Part shown: one piece after another, positions 46,784-55,552 of the stretch
How positions within the stretch are numbered: the stretch's first letter is position 1
Layout of the letters: every line of letters starts with the position of its first letter
Assembly: GCA_002841625.1 (NCBI GenBank)
Contig: PHAG01000003.1
Coordinates: 169,267-233,266, forward strand
DNA from: Firmicutes bacterium HGW-Firmicutes-1
GTDB taxonomy: Bacteria > Bacillota > Clostridia > Lachnospirales > Vallitaleaceae
Reading direction: 5' to 3'
DNA length: 64,000 nt
Made by a program: the position numbers and the translations under genes
Notes under the pieces: model-generated
Told to the model about the DNA's origin: nothing
Databases searched by the model: none
The model's input: the letters and a program-made list of their open reading frames with translations, nothing else

Positions 46784-48388
46784 CTATTTATATTCTTGCC
46801 TTTCTTTTAACTTAGAATTACTACTAATTAATTTATCTTTTTCTAAAAAATAGAAAGGTGCAATGTTCTCACTTCCATAATTAATCTTATAACAAATTTG
46901 CCCCATATGATCATATCCAATAATATCACCTTTTTGAACAAAATCACCTTCTTTTAGACTTGTTTCATTAATACATCCGTATATTGAGCTTAATTTATGT
47001 TTATGTTGAATAATTATTGTTATATTGGTTTGTCCAGAGTAACTAGTAACACTGTCCAGCCTTTTAATGATACCATTTGCAGAAGCATATATTGGAATAT
47101 TACTTAATGAAGTGATTTGTTGGGCATTAGAATTGATATAACTCCATTTATCATTCTTGCTATAATAATTTAATGCTTCTCCTTCTCCATTTTCACCCAG
47201 TGGTGAAAAGGTTGGAATATCTTGTGGTAATGCATCAATGATTTTCATATCATTATCTTCATAATTAACTGTTACTAAGTCATTATTAAATATTACATCA
47301 AAAACTCCTGATTCACTATTCTCATTTGCAAAAACGAAGTCTATTGTATAAAATGATAGCACGATTGAAATAACGAAAGCACTAACCCCTGTTACTGATT
47401 TTGCACGTAAGTTTTCTTGCTTCTTTGTATCAATTATTTTTCTAATACGTCTTTCTACTCCTGAATTATTACTCATACCAGTCATCATATTATTGATCAA
47501 TCTTTGTGATGAACTCATTCTGATCATTTCAATTAAATGAGTTGCATAAATATGTGGTGTAATTCCAGATTTTATAACAAAATCATCACATGCACCTTCT
47601 CTTTCTTCCCTAAGAATTCTACCAGTTTTAGAAATTAAAGGGTTAAACCAAAACACTGCACACAAAGCTTGAACAAATAAATTATGGATACTATCAAAGT
47701 TTTTTATATGAAACATTTCATGTGTAAGTACGATGATCCATCTTTCATCTGTCCATAGCGCACATTGACTTGGTAATATGATTAACGGTTTAATTACTCC
47801 AAATGTAACAGGTGAAGAAACACAACTACTTTCAATGATTTTTACTGGTCTTTTGATTTTCAACGTTTTTTTAATACTATTTATCAAATTATCTTCATGA
47901 TAATCATATGCAATGATTCTATCGCAATTCTTTACTATTTTATGTATTCCATATAATCCAATTATGATTCTAAATGTACAAAACAACACGCCAATAAGCC
48001 ATACTATAGGTAAAATGGTAGGCAAGTATGTATCTGTCTTCGGTTCAATCGCTTGATAATCCTTATTGTATTTAATATCAATACTATCTTCAGAAATAGG
48101 TAGTTTCCGATATACGATATACGAATTATAGGACAAATATGGCTCAACGGTAAATGTAATCGGGTTTGTTACAGGAATTACATAGAAAAACAAAGGTATT
48201 ATAATCATTCCAAGTATTGAAACCAATAATAATTTGTATATTTGTATTGATGAATATTGTTTTCTTAACCTATACAATGAAATTGCAATCAAGATACCTA
48301 CGCTTCCTTTAATTGAAATTTCCACAAAATAAATAAGACAATTATAAAGCACTTGGTTTATTTCAGACAAATCAAATAAACGATGCAT
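46784..48388 (-). CDS. BlaR1-like M56 membrane metalloprotease with M23-like domain
   Basis: 534 aa. Four membrane segments flank a zinc protease site LTHEMFHIKN (HExxH, about residue 223) and EEREGACDDFV. Instead of the penicillin-binding sensor of BlaR1, the extracytoplasmic C-terminus (about residues 385-520) resembles an M23 LytM domain (ISLSNIPIYASANGIIK, EGDFVQKGDIIGY). The M23 zinc ligands are not conserved: the HxHFE element reads CYKINYG. It may sense a cell wall signal and cleave BlaI. GGAGGAAGG precedes the ATG. Confidence 0.85.
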   Translation of the reverse strand: MHRLFDLSEINQVLYNCLIYFVEISIKGSVGILIAISLYRLRKQYSSIQIYKLLLVSILGMIIIPLFFYVIPVTNPITFTVEPYLSYNSYIVYRKLPISEDSIDIKYNKDYQAIEPKTDTYLPTILPIVWLIGVLFCTFRIIIGLYGIHKIVKNCDRIIAYDYHEDNLINSIKKTLKIKRPVKIIESSCVSSPVTFGVIKPLIILPSQCALWTDERWIIVLTHEMFHIKNFDSIHNLFVQALCAVFWFNPLISKTGRILREEREGACDDFVIKSGITPHIYATHLIEMIRMSSSQRLINNMMTGMSNNSGVERRIRKIIDTKKQENLRAKSVTGVSAFVISIVLSFYTIDFVFANENSESGVFDVIFNNDLVTVNYEDNDMKIIDALPQDIPTFSPLGENGEGEALNYYSKNDKWSYINSNAQQITSLSNIPIYASANGIIKRLDSVTSYSGQTNITIIIQHKHKLSSIYGCINETSLKEGDFVQKGDIIGYDHMGQICYKINYGSENIAPFYFLEKDKLISSNSKLKERQEYK

Positions 48389-48548
48389 ACTTTCCTTCCT
48401 CCTACTATTATTTATATATTCTTAATGTATTAAAGTAATTGGTTTGATATGAAAATTGTAATATTCACTTATTATAATAGTTTCTCAGGTGAAACCAAAG
48501 ATTTGTTTGATTTGTTAAATTCCTATCTCTATAAAATGTCCTGTTAAA

Positions 48549-48577
48549 ATATTAGCACTATTTATTCTTATTGTCAA
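48549..48577 (-). promoter_or_regulatory. SigA promoter of blaR1-blaI with TAGCACTA box
   Basis: TTGACA, 17-base spacer, TAATAT. TAGTGCTA overlaps the -10 region (48553-48560) and is also found at the mtlA promoter. About 160 bases of leader follow without a clear structure. Confidence 0.65.
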
Positions 48578-48658
48578 GATATACAAAATGTTCAGCTTAT
48601 ACAAAATTACGGGCATTTTTTTCATCCTGTAGTGAAACCATGTCCTTGTAAACAAAGA

Positions 48659-48708
48659 GTTGGCACAACATATCTCACTGATCAAGAGAAATATATTGTG
48701 CCAATATA
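48659..48708 (-). terminator. hairpin after mtlA
   Basis: Arms TTGGCACAA and TTGTGCCAA with further pairing of ATATTTCTC/GAGATAT inside, 27 bases beyond the mtlA stop. Confidence 0.6.
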
Positions 48709-48734
48709 TAAATTTAAGGATTGCCTATAAACGT

Positions 48735-50138
48735 TTACTTTACCTCAGCAAGTAATCTATCCACCAAATCACCGTACTGTGTATTATTCATAAAATTCTC
48801 AATCGATATATGTTCTGCATTTGGAATCTTACTTACTGCTCTACTGGTTAATTTACTATGTGTAATAACGATATCTGCATCATTTGGAATATTATCTATA
48901 GCTTGATTCGTAACCTCAATATCTAGTCCTGCTGCCTTCACTAGGTTCCTTAATTTTGATGCTCCCATTGCGCTTGAACCCATTCCTGCATCACATGCTA
49001 CAATAATTTTTGATACAGATGACTTTAATAATTGTTTTTTTTCTACATTACTTTTTTTCCCTTTTAAACTAACCATTTTTTCCTTAGCTTCATTGAACTC
49101 ATCATCATCTTCATCTTCTTTAGCTGTTTTTTTAATGATCACAGACGATATAACAAAACTTACGCCTGCTGCTACAACAACACTAATTAAAGTTTTTAAG
49201 ATTCCATCTCTTGTAGACATTGCTAATAATGCAAAGATACTACCAGGTGTTGGTCCAGCCACTAACCCATTGTTTAACAAAACATTCATAAAAACACCAC
49301 TCATGCCACCAGCGATTGCTCCAATGATCAATAATGGTTGCATTAAAACATATGGAAAATATATTTCATGTATTCCACCTAAGAAGTGGATTATTACAGC
49401 ACCCGGAGCTGTTTGTTTTGCTATACCCTTAGCAAACATCCAGTACGCCAACAATATGCCAAGCCCTGGTCCAGGATTTGTTTCTAATAGGAAAAATATT
49501 GATTTGCCCGTATCTAATGCTTCCACTGCTCCTAACGGTGCAAATATTCCCCAATTAAGCGTGTTGTTTAAGAATAAGATCTTTGCTGGTTCTATTATGA
49601 TTGATGTTAATGGTAATAATCCAGCATCAATGACAGCTTGAGTAGCATTCCCTACTGCAGCACTTGCATTGGTAACAAGTGGCCCAAACAATACGAATCC
49701 TAACATTGAAAGCAACATCCCTGAAATACCTGCAGTAAAATTGTTTATCAACATTTCAAATCCCGAAGGAATTTTCCCTTCAAGAAAGGCGTCAATTTTT
49801 TTAATAACAAAACCACCTAATGGTCCCATTATCATTGCACCTGAAAACATCGCAATTTCCGTGCCAAAGATAATACCAAAGGTTGCAGTAGCTCCAACTA
49901 CTCCACCTCTTACACCGCCTATTAATCTCCCGCCTGTATAACCTAATAATAATGGCAATAACCATTTCATCATTGGTGTTACAAAGGTTGCAAATGTAGC
50001 ATTTGGTAGCCAACCAACGTCAATAAATAAAGCTGTAATTAAACCCCACGTAATAAACGCCCCAATATTAGGCATAACCATAGCACTTAAAAACCTTCCA
50101 AACTTTTGGACTTTTACTTGTACTGTTGACTCATTCAT
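48735..50138 (-). CDS. mtlA: Mannitol-type PTS transporter, EIICB
   Basis: 467 aa from the ATG at 50138, nine bases after AGGAGG. The IIC part (about residues 10-340) has the GGIHEIYFPYVLM substrate motif. A charged linker leads to the IIB domain with the phosphocysteine loop VACDAGMGSSAMG (about residue 385). No IIA domain is fused, and no mtlF, mtlD or mtlR lies in the window, so phosphorylation and catabolism must be encoded elsewhere. Confidence 0.93.
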   Translation of the reverse strand: MNESTVQVKVQKFGRFLSAMVMPNIGAFITWGLITALFIDVGWLPNATFATFVTPMMKWLLPLLLGYTGGRLIGGVRGGVVGATATFGIIFGTEIAMFSGAMIMGPLGGFVIKKIDAFLEGKIPSGFEMLINNFTAGISGMLLSMLGFVLFGPLVTNASAAVGNATQAVIDAGLLPLTSIIIEPAKILFLNNTLNWGIFAPLGAVEALDTGKSIFFLLETNPGPGLGILLAYWMFAKGIAKQTAPGAVIIHFLGGIHEIYFPYVLMQPLLIIGAIAGGMSGVFMNVLLNNGLVAGPTPGSIFALLAMSTRDGILKTLISVVVAAGVSFVISSVIIKKTAKEDEDDDEFNEAKEKMVSLKGKKSNVEKKQLLKSSVSKIIVACDAGMGSSAMGASKLRNLVKAAGLDIEVTNQAIDNIPNDADIVITHSKLTSRAVSKIPNAEHISIENFMNNTQYGDLVDRLLAEVK

Positions 50139-50268
50139 AACAAATAACCTCCTCAATTTTTAAAATATACTTTGTTACTAACCAAAAATAGTATTTCATT
50201 ATGTATTTGCACTACTTAGTAACAATCGTAATTTCCATGCTTAATTGTGAAAATTTACTTATGCTAAT

Positions 50269-50323
50269 ATTTTAGCACATCATTTTCGTCTCGTCAATGA
50301 TTTGTGCTATTTTTTTAGCACTA
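50269..50323 (-). promoter_or_regulatory. SigA promoter of mtlA with flanking GTGCTA boxes
   Basis: TTGACG (50292-50297), 17-base spacer, TAAAAT (50269-50274). TAGCACA (50273-50279) and TGTGCTA (50303-50309) form an inverted repeat around the promoter, and TAGCACTA lies at 50316-50323. The remaining stretch to the PspC terminator holds nothing recognisable. Confidence 0.65.
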
Positions 50324-50469
50324 AATTTTAAAATGAATTTAAGCATGGAATGTTTGTAGCTAAAATACGCCTTAGAAAAATAAATTCTATTAAGCAAGCA
50401 TACACTATTAAGTTTTTCTTATGAAGGAAATTCGTGTTGGGAAATATAAGACTTAATAAACAAAAAGAG

Positions 50470-50494
50470 AAAAGCACCTACGATCGGTGCTTTT
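50470..50494 (-). terminator. hairpin downstream of the PspC gene
   Basis: Arms AAAAGCACC and GGTGCTTTT with a 7-base loop, 160 bases beyond the PspC stop. Confidence 0.6.
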
Positions 50495-50654
50495 GTAAAA
50501 GGATGAGGGGGAGAGTATTTAATATGTAAGAGGTAACTATTCTTACAAGATAATAATACAACAAATATATGTACATATTGTGTTGAAATTGTGAACTTTT
50601 TGTAGCATTTATTGTTATATTCGAATAATGTGGTGTATCCTACCTCTAAAGCCA

Positions 50655-51089
50655 TTAATTACATATGTTTTTATCTTGATTTTTCTTTACTCCACTTAAT
50701 AAAATCACTAAACCTATAGCTACTATTCCTAATCCCAGATAAATATCATGGTCTATCCACCATACAAATTTATTAAGCATCCAGAAACATCCTAACCCAA
50801 TCAAAAATAATCCTATCAAATTACTGTTTTTTTTTTGGTTTCCACTTTTTACTTTGTTTCCATCTTTATCAAATACTTCAACGTCCTCTTCTTCTTCATC
50901 AAATGCTTTTTCTGGCATTACGATTGCACATACAATATATCCAAGTATAAGTGTAAAAAATGAGGCAAATCCAAGAATTACAGCTCCTATTCTTACGAGT
51001 GTAGGATCTACGTTAAAGTACTGTGCAATGCCTGCACAAACACCTGATATCATTTTATCATTTGATGATCGATATAATTTTTTTTCCAT
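50655..51089 (-). CDS. PspC-domain membrane protein
   Basis: 144 aa. The PspC domain fills the first 65 residues (SNDKMISGVCAGIAQYFNVDPTLVRI and two membrane passes), followed by an acidic linker and a further hydrophobic pair (about 90-135). PspC proteins take part in envelope stress responses. AGGTGGAG precedes the ATG. No pspA or liaR-type genes are nearby. Confidence 0.92.
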   Translation of the reverse strand: MEKKLYRSSNDKMISGVCAGIAQYFNVDPTLVRIGAVILGFASFFTLILGYIVCAIVMPEKAFDEEEEDVEVFDKDGNKVKSGNQKKNSNLIGLFLIGLGCFWMLNKFVWWIDHDIYLGLGIVAIGLVILLSGVKKNQDKNICN

Positions 51090-51224
51090 TACTCCACCTG
51101 CTTTCTAATAAGTTATAAATCAAATTTGTTTGATATACCTATTATACTTCAACCTTTTTAGTAAATGATTCAAATCAGATTAAAGATTCATTAAAAAGCA
51201 AGAATTTATTATAAATTGATTTCA

Positions 51225-52514
51225 CTAATTCAATTTATCCAAACTTACTACATAATTATTTTGATCCCAGTTTATCTTTTTACCAATACATTCAGCTATA
51301 AATCTAACAGGTACAAGAACTCGGTCATTGATAATTTGTGCTGGTACATCTAAAGCTATAACCTCTCCATTCAAGGTAGCGGTTTTTTCGCCTAAAGTAA
51401 GTTTAATTGATTTGTCACCAATATTCCCCACCAATTCTTTCGTTTCTTGATTAAACTCAACAGTTCCTCCCAAGGATTCGAAAATTTTTCGAACAGGGAC
51501 CAATACTCGGCCTTCAACTAAGAGTGCTTCTTGATCAAATTGAATGATATTGCCATCAAGCACAACTTGTACCTGTGGATTTTCACCCTTTAGTACACTT
51601 TTCTCTATTTGTAGTTTGGTAACAGTAACAAGTTCTAAAATGTTGCTATCCTTTGATAATAATAGATTAAACTCCCGAAGTATTTCTGTAGTATGACTAT
51701 CTGTTGACCAATGAATACCATCTTTTGTAGTATAATATACGATTGGTGCATCATAAGAATAATCGTTTTGATATGCTAAGATAAACTTTTGCCCTGTATA
51801 AACTATATCGATAGCTGTTCCATAAACACCTTTATAACCTATCGTCTCTTTCCATATTTTTTGTTCACGGTCATAAACTTCGAGCCCATTTTTATAATTA
51901 GCGCTTCCCCATTTAGGAGAATAATGACTTACAACAATGACCTTATCATTTACACATAAGTTTAGGGCAATTAATTCTGACTTACTGCTACTTTCTAATA
52001 CTGCAAATTGATTCCAATTGATTAAATCCTTAGAATTAAAAATGGTACCCTTCGTGTCAATTGACCAGTATTGCTCAGAATAAAAGAGAAGATCTGCATA
52101 TTGTAGTTGAACCTTGATCCACTCTCGTGCATCGTTAGAAATATACCTGACATTACCATTTCTATGACTTGTACTAACAACAAACTTATTGTTTAAAAGT
52201 CTAATCGAAATACTGTCTGGTACTTTTTCAGTCTTCTCTGATAAATCAACTTGATTATTCCATTTCTTTCCATCGGTAGAAGTAAGAACAACATGATTAT
52301 ACATTGAATCACTATATTTCATAATGCCTACAGCGTAGTACATGCCTTCTTTATATATACTTTCTAGTGTTAAATTTTCATAATACGGGTTATCCTCATT
52401 AAATATTATAACTTGGCTAGAATCCGCTTTCGTTGGTAGGTAAGTTACATTCGAAAAAAGAACAGTTAAAATAATTAATATTGCTACTTTACATTTTACA
52501 TTGTGATTTTTCAT
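51225..52514 (-). CDS. Secreted protein with propeller-like repeats and copper-amine-oxidase N-domain
   Basis: 429 aa from the ATG at 52514, with AGGAG seven bases upstream. A signal peptide (residues 1-30) is followed by repeats resembling the Asp-box (STDGKKWN, SNDAREWI, NSKDLINWN, TTKDGIHW), suggesting a beta-propeller. The last 110 residues are a copper amine oxidase N-terminal-like domain (RVLVPVRKIFESLGG and RVLVPVRFIAECIGK), a wall-associated module abundant in Clostridia. Function unknown. Confidence 0.8.
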   Translation of the reverse strand: MKNHNVKCKVAILIILTVLFSNVTYLPTKADSSQVIIFNEDNPYYENLTLESIYKEGMYYAVGIMKYSDSMYNHVVLTSTDGKKWNNQVDLSEKTEKVPDSISIRLLNNKFVVSTSHRNGNVRYISNDAREWIKVQLQYADLLFYSEQYWSIDTKGTIFNSKDLINWNQFAVLESSSKSELIALNLCVNDKVIVVSHYSPKWGSANYKNGLEVYDREQKIWKETIGYKGVYGTAIDIVYTGQKFILAYQNDYSYDAPIVYYTTKDGIHWSTDSHTTEILREFNLLLSKDSNILELVTVTKLQIEKSVLKGENPQVQVVLDGNIIQFDQEALLVEGRVLVPVRKIFESLGGTVEFNQETKELVGNIGDKSIKLTLGEKTATLNGEVIALDVPAQIINDRVLVPVRFIAECIGKKINWDQNNYVVSLDKLN

Positions 52515-52614
52515 ATTGCATCTCCTATTTCTTGTAAGCATTAACAGCTATTCCTTCCTAATTCTATTAAACTTACTCCCATAAGTCAAGAGAATCAGCT
52601 TTACTAAGTAAAAG

Positions 52615-53430
52615 CTAATCTTCTAATCTGCTTAATAACTGCCCAATTCTCTCATGTAACATTGGGTGAATAACAAATGATGCAATATCATTTAAAGGTT
52701 TCAATACAAATATTCGTTCATGCATTCTGGGATGAGGTATAATTACTTCTTCAAAGGTAGTAATCATATTATCATATAATAATATATCTAAATCTATTAT
52801 TCTAGGACCCCACGTAAACGTTCTCACTCTCTTCAATTCCCCTTCAGTATCAAGTAAAAAGCTCATTAATTCTTTTGGAGTATACATTGTTTTCACTTCT
52901 ATAGCTCCATTTAAAAACTTATCTTGATCTACAAATCCAACTGGATCAGTTTCATAAAAATTAGATGTCTTAGTCACCTTGTTTTTTTCTGATTTTTGAA
53001 TTCTGTCTATCGCTTGTTTTAGATTCTCTTGCTTATCTCCTAAATTAGAACCCAAGGCTATATAAGCTGTATGCCACTCGCGTTCAATCTCAACTGCTGC
53101 ATATTCAAGCATTTTACCGATAGGTGCCCATGGTTTTTTAACCGTAAGCTTTACTCCTTGTACTCTATCATATGTCATTAATATGTGATCACTTAATTGC
53201 TCAGCAGCTCTTTCAATTAAATCATGCTTCTCTTTTTTAAATACACGCTCTAATTCTAAGCAAAGCTGTGCATAATTCACAGTAGCAGTTAGTTTATCGG
53301 TCAGACCAGCTTCTAATAAGTCGATTTTCAACTCAACAGAAACTAAAAATCTTTGTCCTAAATCCTTTTCTCCTTGATTAACTCCGTGAAAGGCATATAT
53401 TTCCAAGTCCTTAATAATAATTTTGTCCAT
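52615..53430 (-). CDS. folBK: Fused dihydroneopterin aldolase / HPPK
   Basis: 271 aa from the ATG at 53430, preceded by GGAGG. Residues 1-118 are FolB (IYAFHGVNQGEKDLGQRF), residues about 122-271 FolK (AYIALGSNLGDKQENL, GPRIIDLDILLYD, HPRMHERIFVL). It turns dihydroneopterin into hydroxymethyl-dihydropterin and then its pyrophosphate. Such fusions occur in several Firmicutes. Last gene of the queuosine/folate unit. Confidence 0.96.
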   Translation of the reverse strand: MDKIIIKDLEIYAFHGVNQGEKDLGQRFLVSVELKIDLLEAGLTDKLTATVNYAQLCLELERVFKKEKHDLIERAAEQLSDHILMTYDRVQGVKLTVKKPWAPIGKMLEYAAVEIEREWHTAYIALGSNLGDKQENLKQAIDRIQKSEKNKVTKTSNFYETDPVGFVDQDKFLNGAIEVKTMYTPKELMSFLLDTEGELKRVRTFTWGPRIIDLDILLYDNMITTFEEVIIPHPRMHERIFVLKPLNDIASFVIHPMLHERIGQLLSRLED

Positions 53431-53456
53431 CTTTTCCTCCATTGTTTTACATACGC

Positions 53457-54275
53457 TTACTTAGCTTCACTATTTCTAATGATTGCGTCAACCATCATAG
53501 CTGTCCTTTTATTTTCTAAAACATCATGAACCCTTATAAATTCAATGCCCTTCATAATTCCAATAGCAGTTGTTGCTAACGTTCCTTCTAGTCTCTCATT
53601 TACTGGAAGATCTAACGTTAATCCAATCATAGATTTTCTTGAGGTTCCAAGTAATAATGGATAACCCATATCTTGAAATAAATCTAAACACCTCATTACT
53701 TCAATATTATGTTCAAGCGTTTTTGCAAAGCCTATTCCCGGATCTAGTATCATATTTTCTTGCGTAATTCCAGCAGACTTAGCTAATAGTATACTTTCAT
53801 TCAAATCTAATTTAATATCATTTATCAGATTTTTATACTCAGATTGATCTCTATTATGCATAATACAGCAAGGCACCTTATATTTTGCGATGACTTTAGC
53901 CAATTCTCTATCCTTCTTTAATCCCCATACATCATTAACCATACTAGCCCCTGCTCTTATTGCCATTTCTGCTACTGAAGCCTTCCAAGTATCAATCGAA
54001 ATAGGCACATGAAGTTCCTTACTAAGGGCCTCAATAATGGGTATAACTCTATAAAGCTCTTCTTCTGCAGTTACTTGTTTATGTCCTGGTCTTGTAGATT
54101 CGCCTCCAATGTCGATAATGTCCGCACCCTCTTTAACCATTTTCTTTGCTCGTTCAACTGCAGCATCTATAGTAATAAATAATCCACCATCAGAAAATGA
54201 ATCTGGTGTAATATTTAAAATTCCCATAATATAGGTTCTTTTTCCTATGATAAATTCTTTCGTTCCAATGTTCAA
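53457..54275 (-). CDS. folP: Dihydropteroate synthase
   Basis: 272 aa. MGILNITPDSFSDGG, DIGGESTRPG and DPGIGFAKTLEHN are the pterin and pABA site motifs; GTSRKSMIG closes the barrel. The start is a TTG with AGAGGTG seven bases upstream. It joins hydroxymethyl-dihydropterin pyrophosphate with p-aminobenzoate, the product of the pab genes upstream in the same unit. Confidence 0.97.
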   Translation of the reverse strand: MNIGTKEFIIGKRTYIMGILNITPDSFSDGGLFITIDAAVERAKKMVKEGADIIDIGGESTRPGHKQVTAEEELYRVIPIIEALSKELHVPISIDTWKASVAEMAIRAGASMVNDVWGLKKDRELAKVIAKYKVPCCIMHNRDQSEYKNLINDIKLDLNESILLAKSAGITQENMILDPGIGFAKTLEHNIEVMRCLDLFQDMGYPLLLGTSRKSMIGLTLDLPVNERLEGTLATTAIGIMKGIEFIRVHDVLENKRTAMMVDAIIRNSEAK

Positions 54276-54295
54276 TTTTCATCACCTCTTACTTT

Positions 54296-54781
54296 TTAAT
54301 AAACGATCTGGATATTCTTTTTTTCATCAGACCAATCACATAAATGAATCATCTTACAATCATAACATTTTCTTGAAAGCTTATCAGCAACGTATAAAAT
54401 ACCTGAAAGACTTTGAGCACCTTCTACAGAAGGATCTCTATGAGATAGAATCGCTAATTTCATTGACTCAATTTCCTCATCCTGATAACCTGCATCAATA
54501 AATAGTTGAGTACAAAATGCTGCACTTGCAAGCTCATGAGAAATACCCTTCTCATACTGTTGCCATTTACCAATGTCATGTAATAAGGCCGCACCATAAA
54601 TGATATCCTTCGGAATTCTCAAACTATTCTCTAGACTTATGATATATCCAATCCTTGCAGTATCTAAGAAATGAGTTAAATCATGAGTACAAAATGAGCG
54701 ATTTACTTCATGACCTGCAATTTTATTTATATAATCTCGGTATATTGGATGATTTAGGAGTTTATTAATTCTCTGATTCAC
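54296..54781 (-). CDS. HD-domain phosphohydrolase in the folate cluster
   Basis: 161 aa. The metal-binding residues are laid out as H (HDLTHFLDTAR, about residue 34), HD (LLHDIGKW, about 69) and a later D (ILYVADKLSRKC). Two cysteine pairs (CYDC ... C) lie near the C-terminus. The GTG start overlaps pabC by 17 bases and has GGAGGTAA nine bases upstream. Its place among fol genes suggests action on a folate intermediate, possibly dihydroneopterin phosphate; this is inference. Confidence 0.88.
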   Translation of the reverse strand: MNQRINKLLNHPIYRDYINKIAGHEVNRSFCTHDLTHFLDTARIGYIISLENSLRIPKDIIYGAALLHDIGKWQQYEKGISHELASAAFCTQLFIDAGYQDEEIESMKLAILSHRDPSVEGAQSLSGILYVADKLSRKCYDCKMIHLCDWSDEKKNIQIVY

Positions 54782-55541
54782 AATTATTTACCTCCAAAAA
54801 TTTCCTGTATTCTATTTGAATCTCATTAACAATAGCGCTCGTATTGACTTGAGCGTCTTCTATTTGAACGACTTTCATAATACCCACTAGGCTATTCGTT
54901 ACGAACACTCCATCACTTTTCTTAACTTCCTCAAGGGTATAATGACCTTGAATCACTTCATAGTTATTGATAATCCAGCTTCTTAGTACTCCTGCCAATA
55001 AACCACACTCTATTAAAGGGGTATATATTTTATTCTCTTTAACAAAAAAGAGATTTGTCATACTTCCTTCGGTTATTTCATTTTCATTGTTTAAAAACAC
55101 CACTTCATGAAAGCCTTCCTCTGTAGCCTTCTGTTTTTCAAGCATATTATCAATATAATTGGTTGATTTAATATAAGTTATATGTGATCTAGGATTTCTC
55201 CTTATATTACTTATTTTCAAGGAAAAGCCTTTTTGGTAGTCTTCCTTTTGATAGATAATTTCTCTTTTACTAAATAGAGTATTCTTATCTGAAACCGTTA
55301 TTTTTATAGCGCAATTTTCAGTTGATATTCGCTTTATTTGATCTCTCGTGTATTCTTCCTCAATGTATTTATTGATATTTAATATCTTTAGTCCTGCATT
55401 TAATCTATCTAAATGTTCTTTCAATAGGATTGGTTGATTATTTTTAACTAATATAGTTTCAAAGACACCAAGACCAAAAAAGAAGCCGCTATCGAGATGT
55501 ATTACTTCCTCTTCAGTTATATGGTCATTAATCATAATCAT
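54765..55541 (-). CDS. pabC: 4-amino-4-deoxychorismate lyase
   Basis: 258 aa fold-type IV PLP enzyme. FFFGLGVFETILV (about 17-29), the lysine region near IKITVSD/KSTNYIDNM, and EITEGSMTNLFFV are typical. It releases pyruvate from aminodeoxychorismate to give p-aminobenzoate. AGGAGG precedes the ATG. A D-amino acid or branched-chain aminotransferase is less likely given pabA and pabB next to it. Confidence 0.92.
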   Translation of the reverse strand: MIMINDHITEEEVIHLDSGFFFGLGVFETILVKNNQPILLKEHLDRLNAGLKILNINKYIEEEYTRDQIKRISTENCAIKITVSDKNTLFSKREIIYQKEDYQKGFSLKISNIRRNPRSHITYIKSTNYIDNMLEKQKATEEGFHEVVFLNNENEITEGSMTNLFFVKENKIYTPLIECGLLAGVLRSWIINNYEVIQGHYTLEEVKKSDGVFVTNSLVGIMKVVQIEDAQVNTSAIVNEIQIEYRKFLEVNNCESEN

Positions 55542-55552
55542 TCTATTACCTC

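Noticed and set aside
49093..49641. 182-codon plus-strand frame opposite mtlA
   Set aside because: Antisense to conserved PTS sequence, proline/isoleucine-rich reverse-frame composition, no ribosome site.
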